Below, piece after piece: positions 14,068 through 21,925 of a stretch of 28,742 bases of DNA. Position 1 is the first letter of the stretch. Each line of letters begins with the position of its first letter. Both the position numbers and the translations under genes were made by a program. The stretch spans positions 1 to 28,742 of the IMG/VR virus record IMGVR_UViG_3300017725_000048; one strand, given 5' to 3'. This DNA comes from a virus. The notes below the pieces were generated by a model. It worked only from the letters and a program-made list of their open reading frames with translations. It was not told the DNA's origin and did no database searches.

Positions 14068-15449
14068 TTGAAATCGTCGAATTTAGATTTAGACTTAGTG
14101 TTGTCTTCCTTTGCATTGTACTGCACTTCTACGATGTCGTCAACCAGGTCATCCTGTGCTGTCTGCTCGCAGTCGTACAATCTCATTTTGGCACGGTCAA
14201 TCCCAACTACAAATCTCTTGTTCATATTGATATCGTTGTAACGATTCTTCAACTGCTTGACCATAATTTGATTGAGTTGTTCCATCTCCTCTGTACTAAC
14301 CAAAGCAAACATAAGATCAGCAGTAGCAGGAAGACCAAAAGACTCTGAAGTATCTGTCAGGTTAGGATCAGAACTACCATAACCAGATCGTGTGGTTTGA
14401 GTAGCAGAGACAATAGGAACACCCAACTCCACTGCTAGACCACGCAGTTCCTCTGCGATCGCCTTCACATAAGTGTAACTATTGATGTTAGTAGCACCTC
14501 TATATCGTGAAGATGCACAAATGTTTAGATAGTCAATGAAGATAATATCAGGAGAGAAGTTTTTCTTCATCTTCAGTTCCTGCATCAAGGCACGGAAATG
14601 TCCGGAGTGTGCAGAAGCAGTTGGATACTCCTTGACAATCAAATGTCCTGTAGTTTTTGCAGAAATCTTTGCGATCTTCTTTGAGAAAACTTGTTCAGGA
14701 AGATCCTGTATATCTTGGATGTTGACATCAAGAAGATTGGCATCAATTCTTTCAGCAATCTTTTCTTCGGACATCTCCATTGTAATATACAAAACGTTCT
14801 TTCCTTGAAGAAGAACACTAGCAGCAACGTGACACATAAACAAAGACTTACCGACACCTGTGCCAGCTAGAGCGATGTTGAGTGTCTTATCACTGAGTCC
14901 ACCTGATGTAATCTTATTGAAGTAATCAAGATCAAAAGGAATTTTATTTTCAACTCGATGATAATATGCGTAACGATCTTCTGAGTCATCAATGTAGTCA
15001 TGACCCACATGCTGATCAAACCCTACAGCAAGAGCATCGGAAAGGATACCTGGGATAGCATCAGGAGAAAGTTTATCGTCATTACCATCAGCAACTTGAA
15101 TACTCTTGATTAGAGCAAGGTAGATTGCTCTATCCTTACACCATTTCTCAGTGGTATCAAGCAACCATGATGAGTTTGGTTTCTCCTCTAATTCTAAAGA
15201 GGAAACCAACTTCTCTATCAACTGAAACTCATCTTCGGTAAGATCTGTTCGAGATCCGACTTCAATTTGAAGTGCTTCTTTGGTTGGAATCGTATCATAC
15301 TTCGTTAGATACTCAGCAACCTGCTCATATACTACGCGATCAGTATGCTCTTCAAAGTAATCTGGTTCGATGAACGGAACAACTTGCCGAGCATACTCTT
15401 CATCGTGTACCAGGTTGGTGAGAATTGATAGTGGTACTCTTTCTGTCAT
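14058..15449 (-). CDS. 41: Replicative DNA helicase, T4 gp41-like (DnaB family)
   Basis: A hexameric 5'-3' helicase that unwinds the fork and activates the primase encoded at 3.6-4.5 kb. The N-terminal helical domain (MTERVPLSILTNLVHDEEY, FIEPDYFEEHTDRVVYEQV) matches T4 gp41. The RecA-like motor has ALAGTGVGKSLFMCHVA (Walker A, about 195-202), VLYITMEMSEEKIAERIDANL, IIFIDYLNICAS (Walker B) and a QTTRSGYGSSDPN loop. 463 residues, normal length. ATG 15449 overlaps the oxygenase stop as ATGA, and the end overlaps mazG by 10 nt. Confidence 0.95.
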   Translation of the reverse strand: MTERVPLSILTNLVHDEEYARQVVPFIEPDYFEEHTDRVVYEQVAEYLTKYDTIPTKEALQIEVGSRTDLTEDEFQLIEKLVSSLELEEKPNSSWLLDTTEKWCKDRAIYLALIKSIQVADGNDDKLSPDAIPGILSDALAVGFDQHVGHDYIDDSEDRYAYYHRVENKIPFDLDYFNKITSGGLSDKTLNIALAGTGVGKSLFMCHVAASVLLQGKNVLYITMEMSEEKIAERIDANLLDVNIQDIQDLPEQVFSKKIAKISAKTTGHLIVKEYPTASAHSGHFRALMQELKMKKNFSPDIIFIDYLNICASSRYRGATNINSYTYVKAIAEELRGLAVELGVPIVSATQTTRSGYGSSDPNLTDTSESFGLPATADLMFALVSTEEMEQLNQIMVKQLKNRYNDINMNKRFVVGIDRAKMRLYDCEQTAQDDLVDDIVEVQYNAKEDNTKSKSKFDDFKWE

Positions 15450-16105
15450 CTATACACAGCAGTAAAAGAAATGCTCAGTCTTTTGGTTTGTTCTTCTCTG
15501 AATGGTAGCACTGCGTGAGTTAGGTATGAGGGGAATACAATTAGAAGTCCGGCAACAGGGTAGGTGTAGTATGCATCCAAGTTGTATGCACTTGGACTGT
15601 CATCCTTTCTAAGTCCTGTTTTCAAACCATAAGAAGGATCTTGGAAATAGATAGATCCACCCTTCTTACCATCCCATATACCTGCTTGTATTGGGTTCGT
15701 GTCACTATAACTGAAGTTACAATCGTTGTCAACGATGGATTGTACAGGGTAATATACCCCCGTCAACGCTGACACGCCATGATGGTGACCAACAGTCATG
15801 TCACCATTCTGATTTACATTTGCCCACAACTGTTGACAAACAAGTCCAGACAGATACCCATGCTTGACACAATAGTCATTAGCACTATCCTCTATCTGTT
15901 TTTTGAGAGCACTAAAACTTTCGTATCTATCCTCTAAACCAGAACTACTATGCCACCCACCAAGGTTTGATTGAGTCAAACCATCGGGATCTCTATCTTG
16001 TTCTTTTAGTATATCAGTAACTAAATCAACGTTTAGTTCGTGATTGTCTTCTCCAAAATTGTAAAGAGATATTGGTATAGGGAATAGTGGTAGATCAACT
16101 ACCAT
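15446..16105 (-). CDS. Putative 2OG-Fe(II) oxygenase
   Basis: A 219-residue double-stranded beta-helix protein of the kind common in cyanophages. LWANVNQNGDMTVGHHHG (first iron-ligand His in the HHH cluster), ALTGVYYPVQ, GGSIYFQDPS and LLIVFPSYLTHAVLPF with its distal His, then KRLSISFTAVY with the 2-oxoglutarate-binding Arg, follow the family order. Such enzymes hydroxylate proteins or small molecules; the substrate is unknown. The longest frame begins with TTG 16135 or ATG 16132 inside uvsX. ATG 16105 (MVVDLPLFPIPIS) is chosen because it places the typical LFP start at the N-terminus and leaves only an 11-nt overlap. Confidence 0.85.
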   Translation of the reverse strand: MVVDLPLFPIPISLYNFGEDNHELNVDLVTDILKEQDRDPDGLTQSNLGGWHSSSGLEDRYESFSALKKQIEDSANDYCVKHGYLSGLVCQQLWANVNQNGDMTVGHHHGVSALTGVYYPVQSIVDNDCNFSYSDTNPIQAGIWDGKKGGSIYFQDPSYGLKTGLRKDDSPSAYNLDAYYTYPVAGLLIVFPSYLTHAVLPFREEQTKRLSISFTAVYR

Positions 16106-17099
16106 AAGTAAACTCTTTACCTGCTGCTTCATCAAGTTGTTCCATCAACTCTGGAGTGAAATACTTCTCAGGGTTGCTGTACACTTCTTTGGCATACACT
16201 TTCTTGTCACCAATCTCATAGCGATTTCCAACCTTCTTTATAATCCCAGAGATTTCACCGAGTTCAAGAAGACCAAAATATCTATCAAGACCACGCTCAT
16301 CGTAATAGAGACGCACAGTAACTTCACGGTTCTCTTTACTCAGACGTGACTTGACTGCCTTAGCCTTGATAATGTTTCCAATGACTTCTGTTCCATCCTT
16401 TTCTTTCTTTTTGCTGAGATAGATGATTGTACTTGCTGCATACTTGAGTCCAGAACCTCCTCCCATCTCTTTAGTTGGTACGTAAGCTCCGATGACATCA
16501 TACGTATGGTTGGTGACAATGAGTGGAACATTTGCTTGACCGAGTTTTAGTGTGAGCATTCTGAATGTGCCCTTGACAAGTTGACTCTTCGTCATGTCAC
16601 GGACCTGTTTGTCATCTAAGACATCCCTGATCTCCTTTTCAGTGGAGAGCATTCCCAGAGAGTCTAGTACAAACATCAAAGGTTTGCGATCCTTTTCATC
16701 TAAAGCAAGATATTTGTCAACAATCTTCAGTGCCCGGTTACGGAACTGTTCGATGGTAACAACCTGCACGTGACCAAACCTTTCCAGATCAATGCCACGC
16801 TCGATCAGCATACCCTTCTTGATAGCAGACTCGGTATCAAAATACATGACACCACCGTCAGGGTGCTTCTCCAAGAAGTTCTTGACTACCGCAAGGGAGA
16901 AGAAGGTCTTACCGGTAGAGGTCTCTCCGGCAATTGCTGTAATTTTGTCTCCACTGATACCACCAAATATGCTACCACTAACAAGGGCATTGAAGATATA
17001 AGAACCAGTATCAACGAATCTCTCAGTTTCATCGACATCTGATGCCAATTGGGTGTACTCATCACCAATCTCTTTGATTACATCTTTTAGAAAATCCAT
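16095..17099 (-). CDS. uvsX: UvsX RecA-like recombinase
   Basis: Strand-exchange ATPase that forms filaments on single-stranded DNA and drives recombination-dependent replication and repair in T4-like phages. Key parts: ITAIAGETSTGKTFF (Walker A, residues 58-65), GGVMYFDTESAI, LMFVLDSLGMLSTEKE (Walker B), PLIVTNHTYDVIGAY and the GGGSGLKYAASTIIYLSKK region. 334 residues, slightly shorter than T4 UvsX (391). ATG 17099 follows the previous stop by one base, with TTAGG about 10 nt upstream. It overlaps the oxygenase by 11 nt. Confidence 0.95.
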   Translation of the reverse strand: MDFLKDVIKEIGDEYTQLASDVDETERFVDTGSYIFNALVSGSIFGGISGDKITAIAGETSTGKTFFSLAVVKNFLEKHPDGGVMYFDTESAIKKGMLIERGIDLERFGHVQVVTIEQFRNRALKIVDKYLALDEKDRKPLMFVLDSLGMLSTEKEIRDVLDDKQVRDMTKSQLVKGTFRMLTLKLGQANVPLIVTNHTYDVIGAYVPTKEMGGGSGLKYAASTIIYLSKKKEKDGTEVIGNIIKAKAVKSRLSKENREVTVRLYYDERGLDRYFGLLELGEISGIIKKVGNRYEIGDKKVYAKEVYSNPEKYFTPELMEQLDEAAGKEFTYGS

Positions 17100-17100
17100 T

Positions 17101-17559
17101 TCAAATACCTAATAATTTTTGTTGCCGTTCAAAGTATCCATGAAGAATCCAAGAACTGCTGTTCATTTTGTTGTTTCCACCAACACCCCATTCAAAAATA
17201 ACTCGGGGGTTATCCTTGAACTTTTGTAGTTCTGGAGTGTTAGTTGCACCTCTGTCTCCTCCATTACAGAAGACAACAGTCTCTGAGATTTCTAGACACT
17301 TGTCGATGGCACCACAAGCACTATCATCAGCATCATCCCAGGATATCACAGCATCAACCATGTCAAGATGCCTCACAATGTCAGCACGTTCAGTCCAAGA
17401 TTGAAAATACTGACCTTTCTTACGCTTCAACCAAGGGTCACCGTTCAGTCCTACAACTAAGTAGTCCGAAAAGTCTTTAGCACAATCAAAATAATGCAGA
17501 TGCCCGCTATGGATAGGGTCAAATCCCCCAGTAACCAGACTTACTTTATCAAAAAACAC
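17101..17559 (-). CDS. Cytidylyltransferase-like protein (HxGH family)
   Basis: A 152-residue nucleotidyltransferase. VTGGFDPIHSGHLHYF carries the intact HSGH (residues 17-20) that binds the nucleotide phosphates; then YLVVGLNGDPWLKRKKG and SWTERADIV, and near the end GNNKMNSSSW in the place of the ISSTxxR motif. Relatives such as HldE/RfaE transfer a nucleotidyl group to sugar phosphates, and others act on glycerol- or choline phosphate. Substrate unknown. The longest frame begins with a GTG at 17682, but its first 41 codons overlap a distinct conserved small gene in another frame. GTG 17559 lies 11 nt after that gene's stop, with GAG at suitable spacing, and gives a normal-length domain. 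Confidence 0.85.
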   Translation of the reverse strand: MFFDKVSLVTGGFDPIHSGHLHYFDCAKDFSDYLVVGLNGDPWLKRKKGQYFQSWTERADIVRHLDMVDAVISWDDADDSACGAIDKCLEISETVVFCNGGDRGATNTPELQKFKDNPRVIFEWGVGGNNKMNSSSWILHGYFERQQKLLGI

Positions 17560-17569
17560 AAGATTTGTC

Positions 17570-17740
17570 TCAAATAACGTAACCGAATTGTTCCCTAGCA
17601 ATTTTTTTGTAGGGTCCGCCGGGATTGTCGGCACGAATGTCTTTGATTCTAACCAATTTTTGATAGAGAGAGGTATCACCACCTAAACGCAAAGCGTTGA
17701 TGATGGTTACCAATTCCTGATCATTGATAGGGAGGTCCAT
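17570..17740 (-). CDS. Small conserved phage protein (56 residues)
   Basis: ATG 17740 to TGA 17570, 56 residues, beginning MDLPINDQELVTIINALRLG and continuing GGDTSLYQKLVRIKDI with a basic-aromatic end (PGGPYKKIAREQFGYVI). AGGAC stands at normal spacing before the ATG, and the extended -10 promoter at 17761-17769 is 20 nt upstream. These signals and a sensible amino-acid profile favour this frame over the 5' extension of the cytidylyltransferase frame. It is a short, probably helical protein without catalytic residues. Function unknown; lying between polymerase and recombinase, it may be an accessory of replication. Confidence 0.75.
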   Translation of the reverse strand: MDLPINDQELVTIINALRLGGDTSLYQKLVRIKDIRADNPGGPYKKIAREQFGYVI

Positions 17741-17760
17741 ATTGTCCTAGTAGTGTTTAG

Positions 17761-17769
17761 ATTATAGCA
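17761..17769 (-). promoter_or_regulatory. Extended -10 promoter TGCTATAAT after gene 43
   Basis: Minus-strand TGCTATAAT lies immediately after the TAA of the polymerase gene. The ten bases TGCTATAATC are identical to those in the primase promoter at 4562-4590. No good -35 box is visible at 17 bp (TGGATC), so this is best viewed as an extended -10 promoter, serving the 56-residue gene, the cytidylyltransferase, uvsX and onward. Confidence 0.7.
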
Positions 17770-20265
17770 TTAGACAAAGAAAAGATCCAGAGTTGCCTGC
17801 CTTTCAACAGACCACCCGATAGCATCTAACACCGCCTTGAGTGGTTCAAGGAATGCTTTGTCAAACATCAAATTATAGTCAACATACTGAGTTAGACCTA
17901 GTTCTTTGGGGAAGTCACCAACAAAAGAGATAACATTCTCTTGGATTATGTTCGGTTTGGTGAGATAGCAGAACTTGATCTTGTCTCCGTTGTTGATAGC
18001 ACTATATTTAGATCCAAGATCTGCCTTCTTGATATAGTGATTGTATAGAAGTGCACCTCTCACATGGATAGGTGTACCCTTGGCGTAGATAGACAAATTA
18101 CTCTTGTACTTATCCACATTGTTGCATGATCTAGGGAATGAAACTCTAGCAGGATCCATCTTATTGAACTCACGACGCATGTCCTCAATGTAATTGATAA
18201 CATCAGTTTCAGTTTTACTCATGATGATCTTCAGAGCGTCTTTGATCATCTGACGACAAGGTGCAGGAGTCGATGACTTTACTGCTTCAATGCCCATGAT
18301 CTTGAGTTTCGGTTCAGAAAACCTAACACCCTCAATGTCCCATGCGTTGAGGATGTATCGCTTCTTAGCGGTCCAAATACCACGTTCAGCGATAGTTTCC
18401 CTCTTCATGAACATCTTCTGTTCGTATGCGTTCACATAGGTCGCCAACGCTTCGTAAGAACTCGAAATATACTTCTCAAGTTCCATCGAACAGACCTTAT
18501 CAAGGAAATCGACAACGCCTTCAGTAGTTTTTTCTCTCCCTGTGTATACAGTTTCGACCAGAGGACCCATATTGAGATAGATAGAGTCAGTGTCACTAGC
18601 AATAACATAGTCTTCACCCTCAGTTTTCAAGATTTTGTTTAGATATTGGTTCATCTTGTTCTCAATCCAGCGGATACTGAACTGACCAGACAAGGTAATT
18701 GCTTCTGCGTTTGCTAGTTTATAATAGCGGAAGTAATTGTTACCAATAGCACCATAAGCAGAGTTGAGTTGAATCTTCTTTGCCATCTGGATGTTGTTAC
18801 ACCGGGCAATCTCCTTCTCTAACTCCTTTGTAGGAGTTTTTTCATACTCCTGCTTTGCTTTGATCATCTTCTTCTTGAAGACAACCCGTTCACTGTAGAT
18901 TTTCTCCATAAGTTTGGGAAGAAATCCCCTAACTTTCTTAGTAAACTGTGCCCCGTTGGGGCATACGGTGGTGTCTGTTAGTCCAGACAAGTCTACTTCT
19001 TCATTCAGGAGTTTATCAACACTGACGTTAGGATACCTATCATCTAACAGAGTCTCGGGAGAGATATTGTACTGCATGATGAGGTGTGGGTATAGAGAGT
19101 TCAAGTCAAAACTCACGACCCACTCATAAATGCCAGGTATAGGTTCTTTTACATATGCACCAGCATATTTTTCGTTTTTATTTGCATCTTTCTTGGGAGG
19201 AATAACAATACCCTTTTTCTTCAGGTTGTTATAGATGATCATATCCCACATCCGCACTTGGTAAAACACGTCAGTGAAGTTCACCTTAGCGTCAAATGCC
19301 ATCGTGACTGCCAGTTCGATGAGTTTCATCTTCTCCTCAAGGGAGTCAACCAGTCTCACGTCTTGGATGTTGTACCTGACAAACTTTTGCCAGTCCTTTG
19401 TGTAAAACTCACGGAAGGTATCGAACTCACTGTGGTCAAGTTTCTTCTGACCAAGTTCAACCTCTCCAATGTAGTCTAATCTATAACTTTCCTGTGCCTT
19501 GTACGTGAATTTCTTGTACAGATCCATGTAGTCAAGCACTGTGACCCCACCAATGTCATACACCAGGTGTGGACGACCCATGATATAAGTCTCTTCAGAG
19601 GTCAGTAGACCCCACGGAGACAGTTTCTTTGCTTGCTTCTCGCCCAGGACACGAGCAATCCTCTTGGCAAGGTATGGGATGTCATACAGTTGACAGTTCC
19701 ATCCAGTGATGACCTCAGGAGGATCCCCTTGCCAATATGTAATAAAGTGCTGGAGTAAATCGTACTCATCATTACACTCAACATACTTGACCATAGGATC
19801 AGTATTGTTATACTTACCAATACCAAACGTCAAGATACGTTTTGAAGCATAGTTTTGAAGGGTGATGCACAGCATCTCCTCATCACATGCCTCAACGGTA
19901 GGGAATCCTCGTTCTGCTGACACCTCAATGTCAATAGTAACGAGTTTCATCTTCTTCAGATCAAAGTCGATCTGATCTTCAGGATACTTATCTGAGATAT
20001 ACTGATAGATATATCGATTGTTCCCATAGATGTCAAAGTTCTCTACGTTCTCATGGGTACGTACGAACTCACGACATTCTCTGACTGTTCCTGGTTGTAT
20101 GCTCTGGACATAGCGTCCATCAAGCGTCTTGAATTGTGTTTTCTTTTTGCTAGGTACAAATAATGTAGGTTGGTAACTCTCTCTGGCAGTGAATGATTTA
20201 CCATTTTCATATCCACGGACCAGAAAGTCGTTGCCGACCATCTGAACGTTCGTGTAATACCTCAT
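17770..20265 (-). CDS. 43: DNA polymerase, T4 gp43-like (family B)
   Basis: Replicative polymerase with proofreading, 831 residues (T4 gp43 has 898). The exonuclease domain shows KLVTIDIEVSAERGFP (DxE, Exo I), TGWNCQLYDIPYLAKR (Exo II) and YNIQDVRLVDSLEEK (Exo III). The polymerase domain shows FDLNSLYPHLIMQYNISPE (motif A), KKIQLNSAYGAIGNNYFRYY (motif B) and ASDTDSIYLNMG (motif C with both aspartates). It ends with VERQATLDLFFV, resembling the C-terminal clamp-binding tail. ATG 20265 overlaps the preceding stop as ATGA. No intron or split was seen, unlike some relatives. Confidence 0.97.
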   Translation of the reverse strand: MRYYTNVQMVGNDFLVRGYENGKSFTARESYQPTLFVPSKKKTQFKTLDGRYVQSIQPGTVRECREFVRTHENVENFDIYGNNRYIYQYISDKYPEDQIDFDLKKMKLVTIDIEVSAERGFPTVEACDEEMLCITLQNYASKRILTFGIGKYNNTDPMVKYVECNDEYDLLQHFITYWQGDPPEVITGWNCQLYDIPYLAKRIARVLGEKQAKKLSPWGLLTSEETYIMGRPHLVYDIGGVTVLDYMDLYKKFTYKAQESYRLDYIGEVELGQKKLDHSEFDTFREFYTKDWQKFVRYNIQDVRLVDSLEEKMKLIELAVTMAFDAKVNFTDVFYQVRMWDMIIYNNLKKKGIVIPPKKDANKNEKYAGAYVKEPIPGIYEWVVSFDLNSLYPHLIMQYNISPETLLDDRYPNVSVDKLLNEEVDLSGLTDTTVCPNGAQFTKKVRGFLPKLMEKIYSERVVFKKKMIKAKQEYEKTPTKELEKEIARCNNIQMAKKIQLNSAYGAIGNNYFRYYKLANAEAITLSGQFSIRWIENKMNQYLNKILKTEGEDYVIASDTDSIYLNMGPLVETVYTGREKTTEGVVDFLDKVCSMELEKYISSSYEALATYVNAYEQKMFMKRETIAERGIWTAKKRYILNAWDIEGVRFSEPKLKIMGIEAVKSSTPAPCRQMIKDALKIIMSKTETDVINYIEDMRREFNKMDPARVSFPRSCNNVDKYKSNLSIYAKGTPIHVRGALLYNHYIKKADLGSKYSAINNGDKIKFCYLTKPNIIQENVISFVGDFPKELGLTQYVDYNLMFDKAFLEPLKAVLDAIGWSVERQATLDLFFV

Positions 20266-20537
20266 TCAGCAGTCAGTGATTGGTACTTATCAAGTTGATA
20301 CTTATTAGGTTCGACTAGGGTGAGGATACTATCGGAGTGGATCATCAACTCCTTCTGATCAGTAAAAGAAGGCCAAGACTCAAACGTCTCAAACTGGACG
20401 TTATCGGTGCCGTCATTATGCAACACCATCTTATAGGGGTTGATCAGTTTGCAGTCGGGTTCTCCGAGTTCAGTAGATACCTCCTCAATCCTAGAGATAA
20501 GAACGAGATCGTTCTTCAATAATAAAATTTGGATCAT
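20262..20537 (-). CDS. Small conserved cyanophage protein, Sm-like in outline
   Basis: A 91-residue protein: MIQILLLKNDLVLISRIEEV, GEPDCKLINPYKMV, then SWPSFTDQKELMIHSDSILTLVEP. The succession of short beta strands with a conserved hydrophobic ILTLVEP end is reminiscent of LSm/Hfq-like barrels, and related cyanophage proteins are found beside gene 43. RNA binding is only inference. It overlaps both neighbours by four bases (ATGA), so its translation is coupled to the polymerase; this would fit a protein involved in polymerase expression or function. Confidence 0.75.
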   Translation of the reverse strand: MIQILLLKNDLVLISRIEEVSTELGEPDCKLINPYKMVLHNDGTDNVQFETFESWPSFTDQKELMIHSDSILTLVEPNKYQLDKYQSLTAE

Positions 20538-21274
20538 GGAAGCGACAGCTTTCGGTTTTTCAATTCTACCATAGACTTACGGATCTTGTCGATATACCCA
20601 GAATTTCTTAGTTCTTTGAAGACCAGGTTCTCAAATCCATACTCGCCAAACTTGTCAAGCGATGACGAACGTGCTGACCTAAGTTTATGAACAACACCCC
20701 TGAGTGCCTCAGGTTTTTCAGTCTGAATCAGAGTATCGATCTTGTTCTTGAGATTGTTTGTTTTCTTAGTCAGTTCAAATTCATCAATCTCACCTTCCAT
20801 CTTCTCAGGTTCTTGCAACCATTTGTTCTTCAGAACACTATACACACCCTGGTTCTTCTTACGGGTGATACCAGGACGTTCAATGTAGGGTTCTACAGGA
20901 GCACCATAGACTTTGACATCGTGAGTCAATTCCCACAAAGTCTTCTTGTCCATATAATAGTCTGAAATCAAATTGGGATCACAGTCTGGGATCATATCAG
21001 GATCTATGACTAAATGAACATCAATATCACTGTACTGAGTGTAGTTATATCCTGCATTGCCACCCAACATCAACACATCAGTGATGGCACGATCATCCAA
21101 GTCTACAAAATCTGCAAACGCTTTAGCAAAATTCATCAATGCTTTACGCACTTCTGGTTTCAGTTTACTACCAAACCAAAATTTAGGATTCAGATCCTCT
21201 CTAAAACGCAAACTCAGACCTGCGGTCTCCCGCAAGTCTGATGCATGAATATGATGTAAAATTCTACGGTACAC
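20534..21274 (-). CDS. Nucleotidyltransferase-fold protein (pol-beta superfamily)
   Basis: A 246-residue protein. VLMLGGNAGYNYTQYSDIDV (residues about 67-86) holds the G-G then D-x-D signature (Asp83, Asp85) of the DNA polymerase beta/MNT nucleotidyltransferase superfamily. Before it is a helical region (KLKPEVRKALMNFAKAFADFV), and after it a third carboxylate is expected near VKVYGAPVEPYIE. The second half is helical and basic (TKKTNNLKNKIDTLIQTEK). It may add a nucleotide to RNA, protein or a small molecule. The start is a GTG at 21274, lying in the loop of a 7-bp inverted repeat (21264-21294); no ATG in frame precedes the motif. Found in other cyanophages as hypothetical. Confidence 0.75.
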   Translation of the reverse strand: MYRRILHHIHASDLRETAGLSLRFREDLNPKFWFGSKLKPEVRKALMNFAKAFADFVDLDDRAITDVLMLGGNAGYNYTQYSDIDVHLVIDPDMIPDCDPNLISDYYMDKKTLWELTHDVKVYGAPVEPYIERPGITRKKNQGVYSVLKNKWLQEPEKMEGEIDEFELTKKTNNLKNKIDTLIQTEKPEALRGVVHKLRSARSSSLDKFGEYGFENLVFKELRNSGYIDKIRKSMVELKNRKLSLP

Positions 21275-21294
21275 TTACTGACAACTAACCGTAG
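21264..21294. repeat. Inverted repeat enclosing the GTG start
   Basis: CTACGGT (21288-21294, minus reading) pairs perfectly with ACCGTAG (21264-21270) across 17 bases that contain the GTG at 21274. In mRNA this would make a hairpin with the start codon in its loop. The sequence AATTTT after the second arm also allows a weak terminator for the hsp20 gene that ends at 21301. Confidence 0.5.
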
Positions 21295-21300
21295 TATTAT

Positions 21301-21732
21301 TTAGAGGTAATCTTTACGTGTGTGATGATCAGGAACAACCTTACCAAGGTTGACTACCAACAAACCATCCTCAAAAATCACCGTATTGATTTTGACATCC
21401 TCAGCAACCGACCACTTACGGGTAAATTTCCTAGTGCCTAGACCACGATGCACATATTCTTCCTCTTCGTTTTCTACTTTAGATCCTTCTACAACTAGTT
21501 TACCAAACTCAGTGAAGACTTTGACTTCATCTTTCTTGAATCCAGCGAGTGCTACCTCAAGTCTAGTCTCATGGTTGCTTAGTTGAACGATATTGTATGG
21601 GGGATAGTTACCACCAAAGGTATTTGATTCCCAAAACTGATTGAATGATTGATCCCATCCAAGGGCGTTCTTATTGATACGGTCAATAAGGTCCGGCAGA
21701 CTGGCTGCACGATACTTCTCGATGTTAGACAT
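21301..21732 (-). CDS. Small heat shock protein, Hsp20/alpha-crystallin family
   Basis: An ATP-independent holdase chaperone of 143 residues, a standard T4-like cyanophage gene. The alpha-crystallin domain spans about residues 45-135: YPPYNIVQLSNHETRLEVAL, AGFKKDEVKVFTEFGKLVVE, the charged VENEEEEYVHRGLGTRKFTR loop, and FEDGLLVVNLGKVVP. The N-terminal arm (IEKYRAASLPDLIDRINK) resembles IbpA. A C-terminal IxI motif is missing; it ends HHTRKDYL. The frame could begin earlier, but ATG 21732 has a perfect AGGAG six bases upstream. It is separated from regA by two terminators, so it must have its own promoter, perhaps near TATAAG at 21829-21834. Confidence 0.93.
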   Translation of the reverse strand: MSNIEKYRAASLPDLIDRINKNALGWDQSFNQFWESNTFGGNYPPYNIVQLSNHETRLEVALAGFKKDEVKVFTEFGKLVVEGSKVENEEEEYVHRGLGTRKFTRKWSVAEDVKINTVIFEDGLLVVNLGKVVPDHHTRKDYL

Positions 21733-21787
21733 TGTTCTCCTGTTAGGCAGAGCGTATTGTGTGGTCCCCGAAGGCAACCTTTAGCGT

Positions 21788-21819
21788 AAAAGGGGAACCC
21801 GTAGGTTCCACTCCCCTTA
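21788..21819 (-). terminator. Second hairpin/terminator before hsp20
   Basis: Minus strand GGAACC, loop TACG, GGTTCC, followed by CCTTTT; outer GGGG/CCCC can extend the stem with a mismatch. The short U-tract makes it a weaker terminator than the one just upstream, or an mRNA-stabilising hairpin. Confidence 0.6.
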
Positions 21820-21843
21820 CATACTACTTATAAGAGTAAGCAT

Positions 21844-21870
21844 GAAAAAGGGGGTGTTGGTTACCCCCCT
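21844..21870 (-). terminator. Rho-independent terminator after regA
   Basis: Minus strand GGGGG, a 9-base loop TAACCAACA, CCCCC, then TTTTTC. A pure G-C stem with five T, about 55 nt after the regA stop at 21926. It closes the gp44-gp62-regA transcript. Confidence 0.88.
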
Positions 21871-21925
21871 TCTCGTAGCGTATATTCCGTATGTAGCGTG
21901 TCGCGCACGAAAGGCGACGATTTAT

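Larger units (their letters stand above)
21733..21925 (-). other. Intergenic control region between regA and hsp20
   Basis: The largest non-coding gap in the window. Going downstream (minus) it holds a C/G-stem terminator (21844-21870), a TATAAG sequence, a second hairpin with TTTT (21788-21819), an imperfect GGTTGCC-TTCG-type hairpin (21763-21779), and the AGGAG ribosome site of hsp20. No small ORF with a good start was found. Confidence 0.7.
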
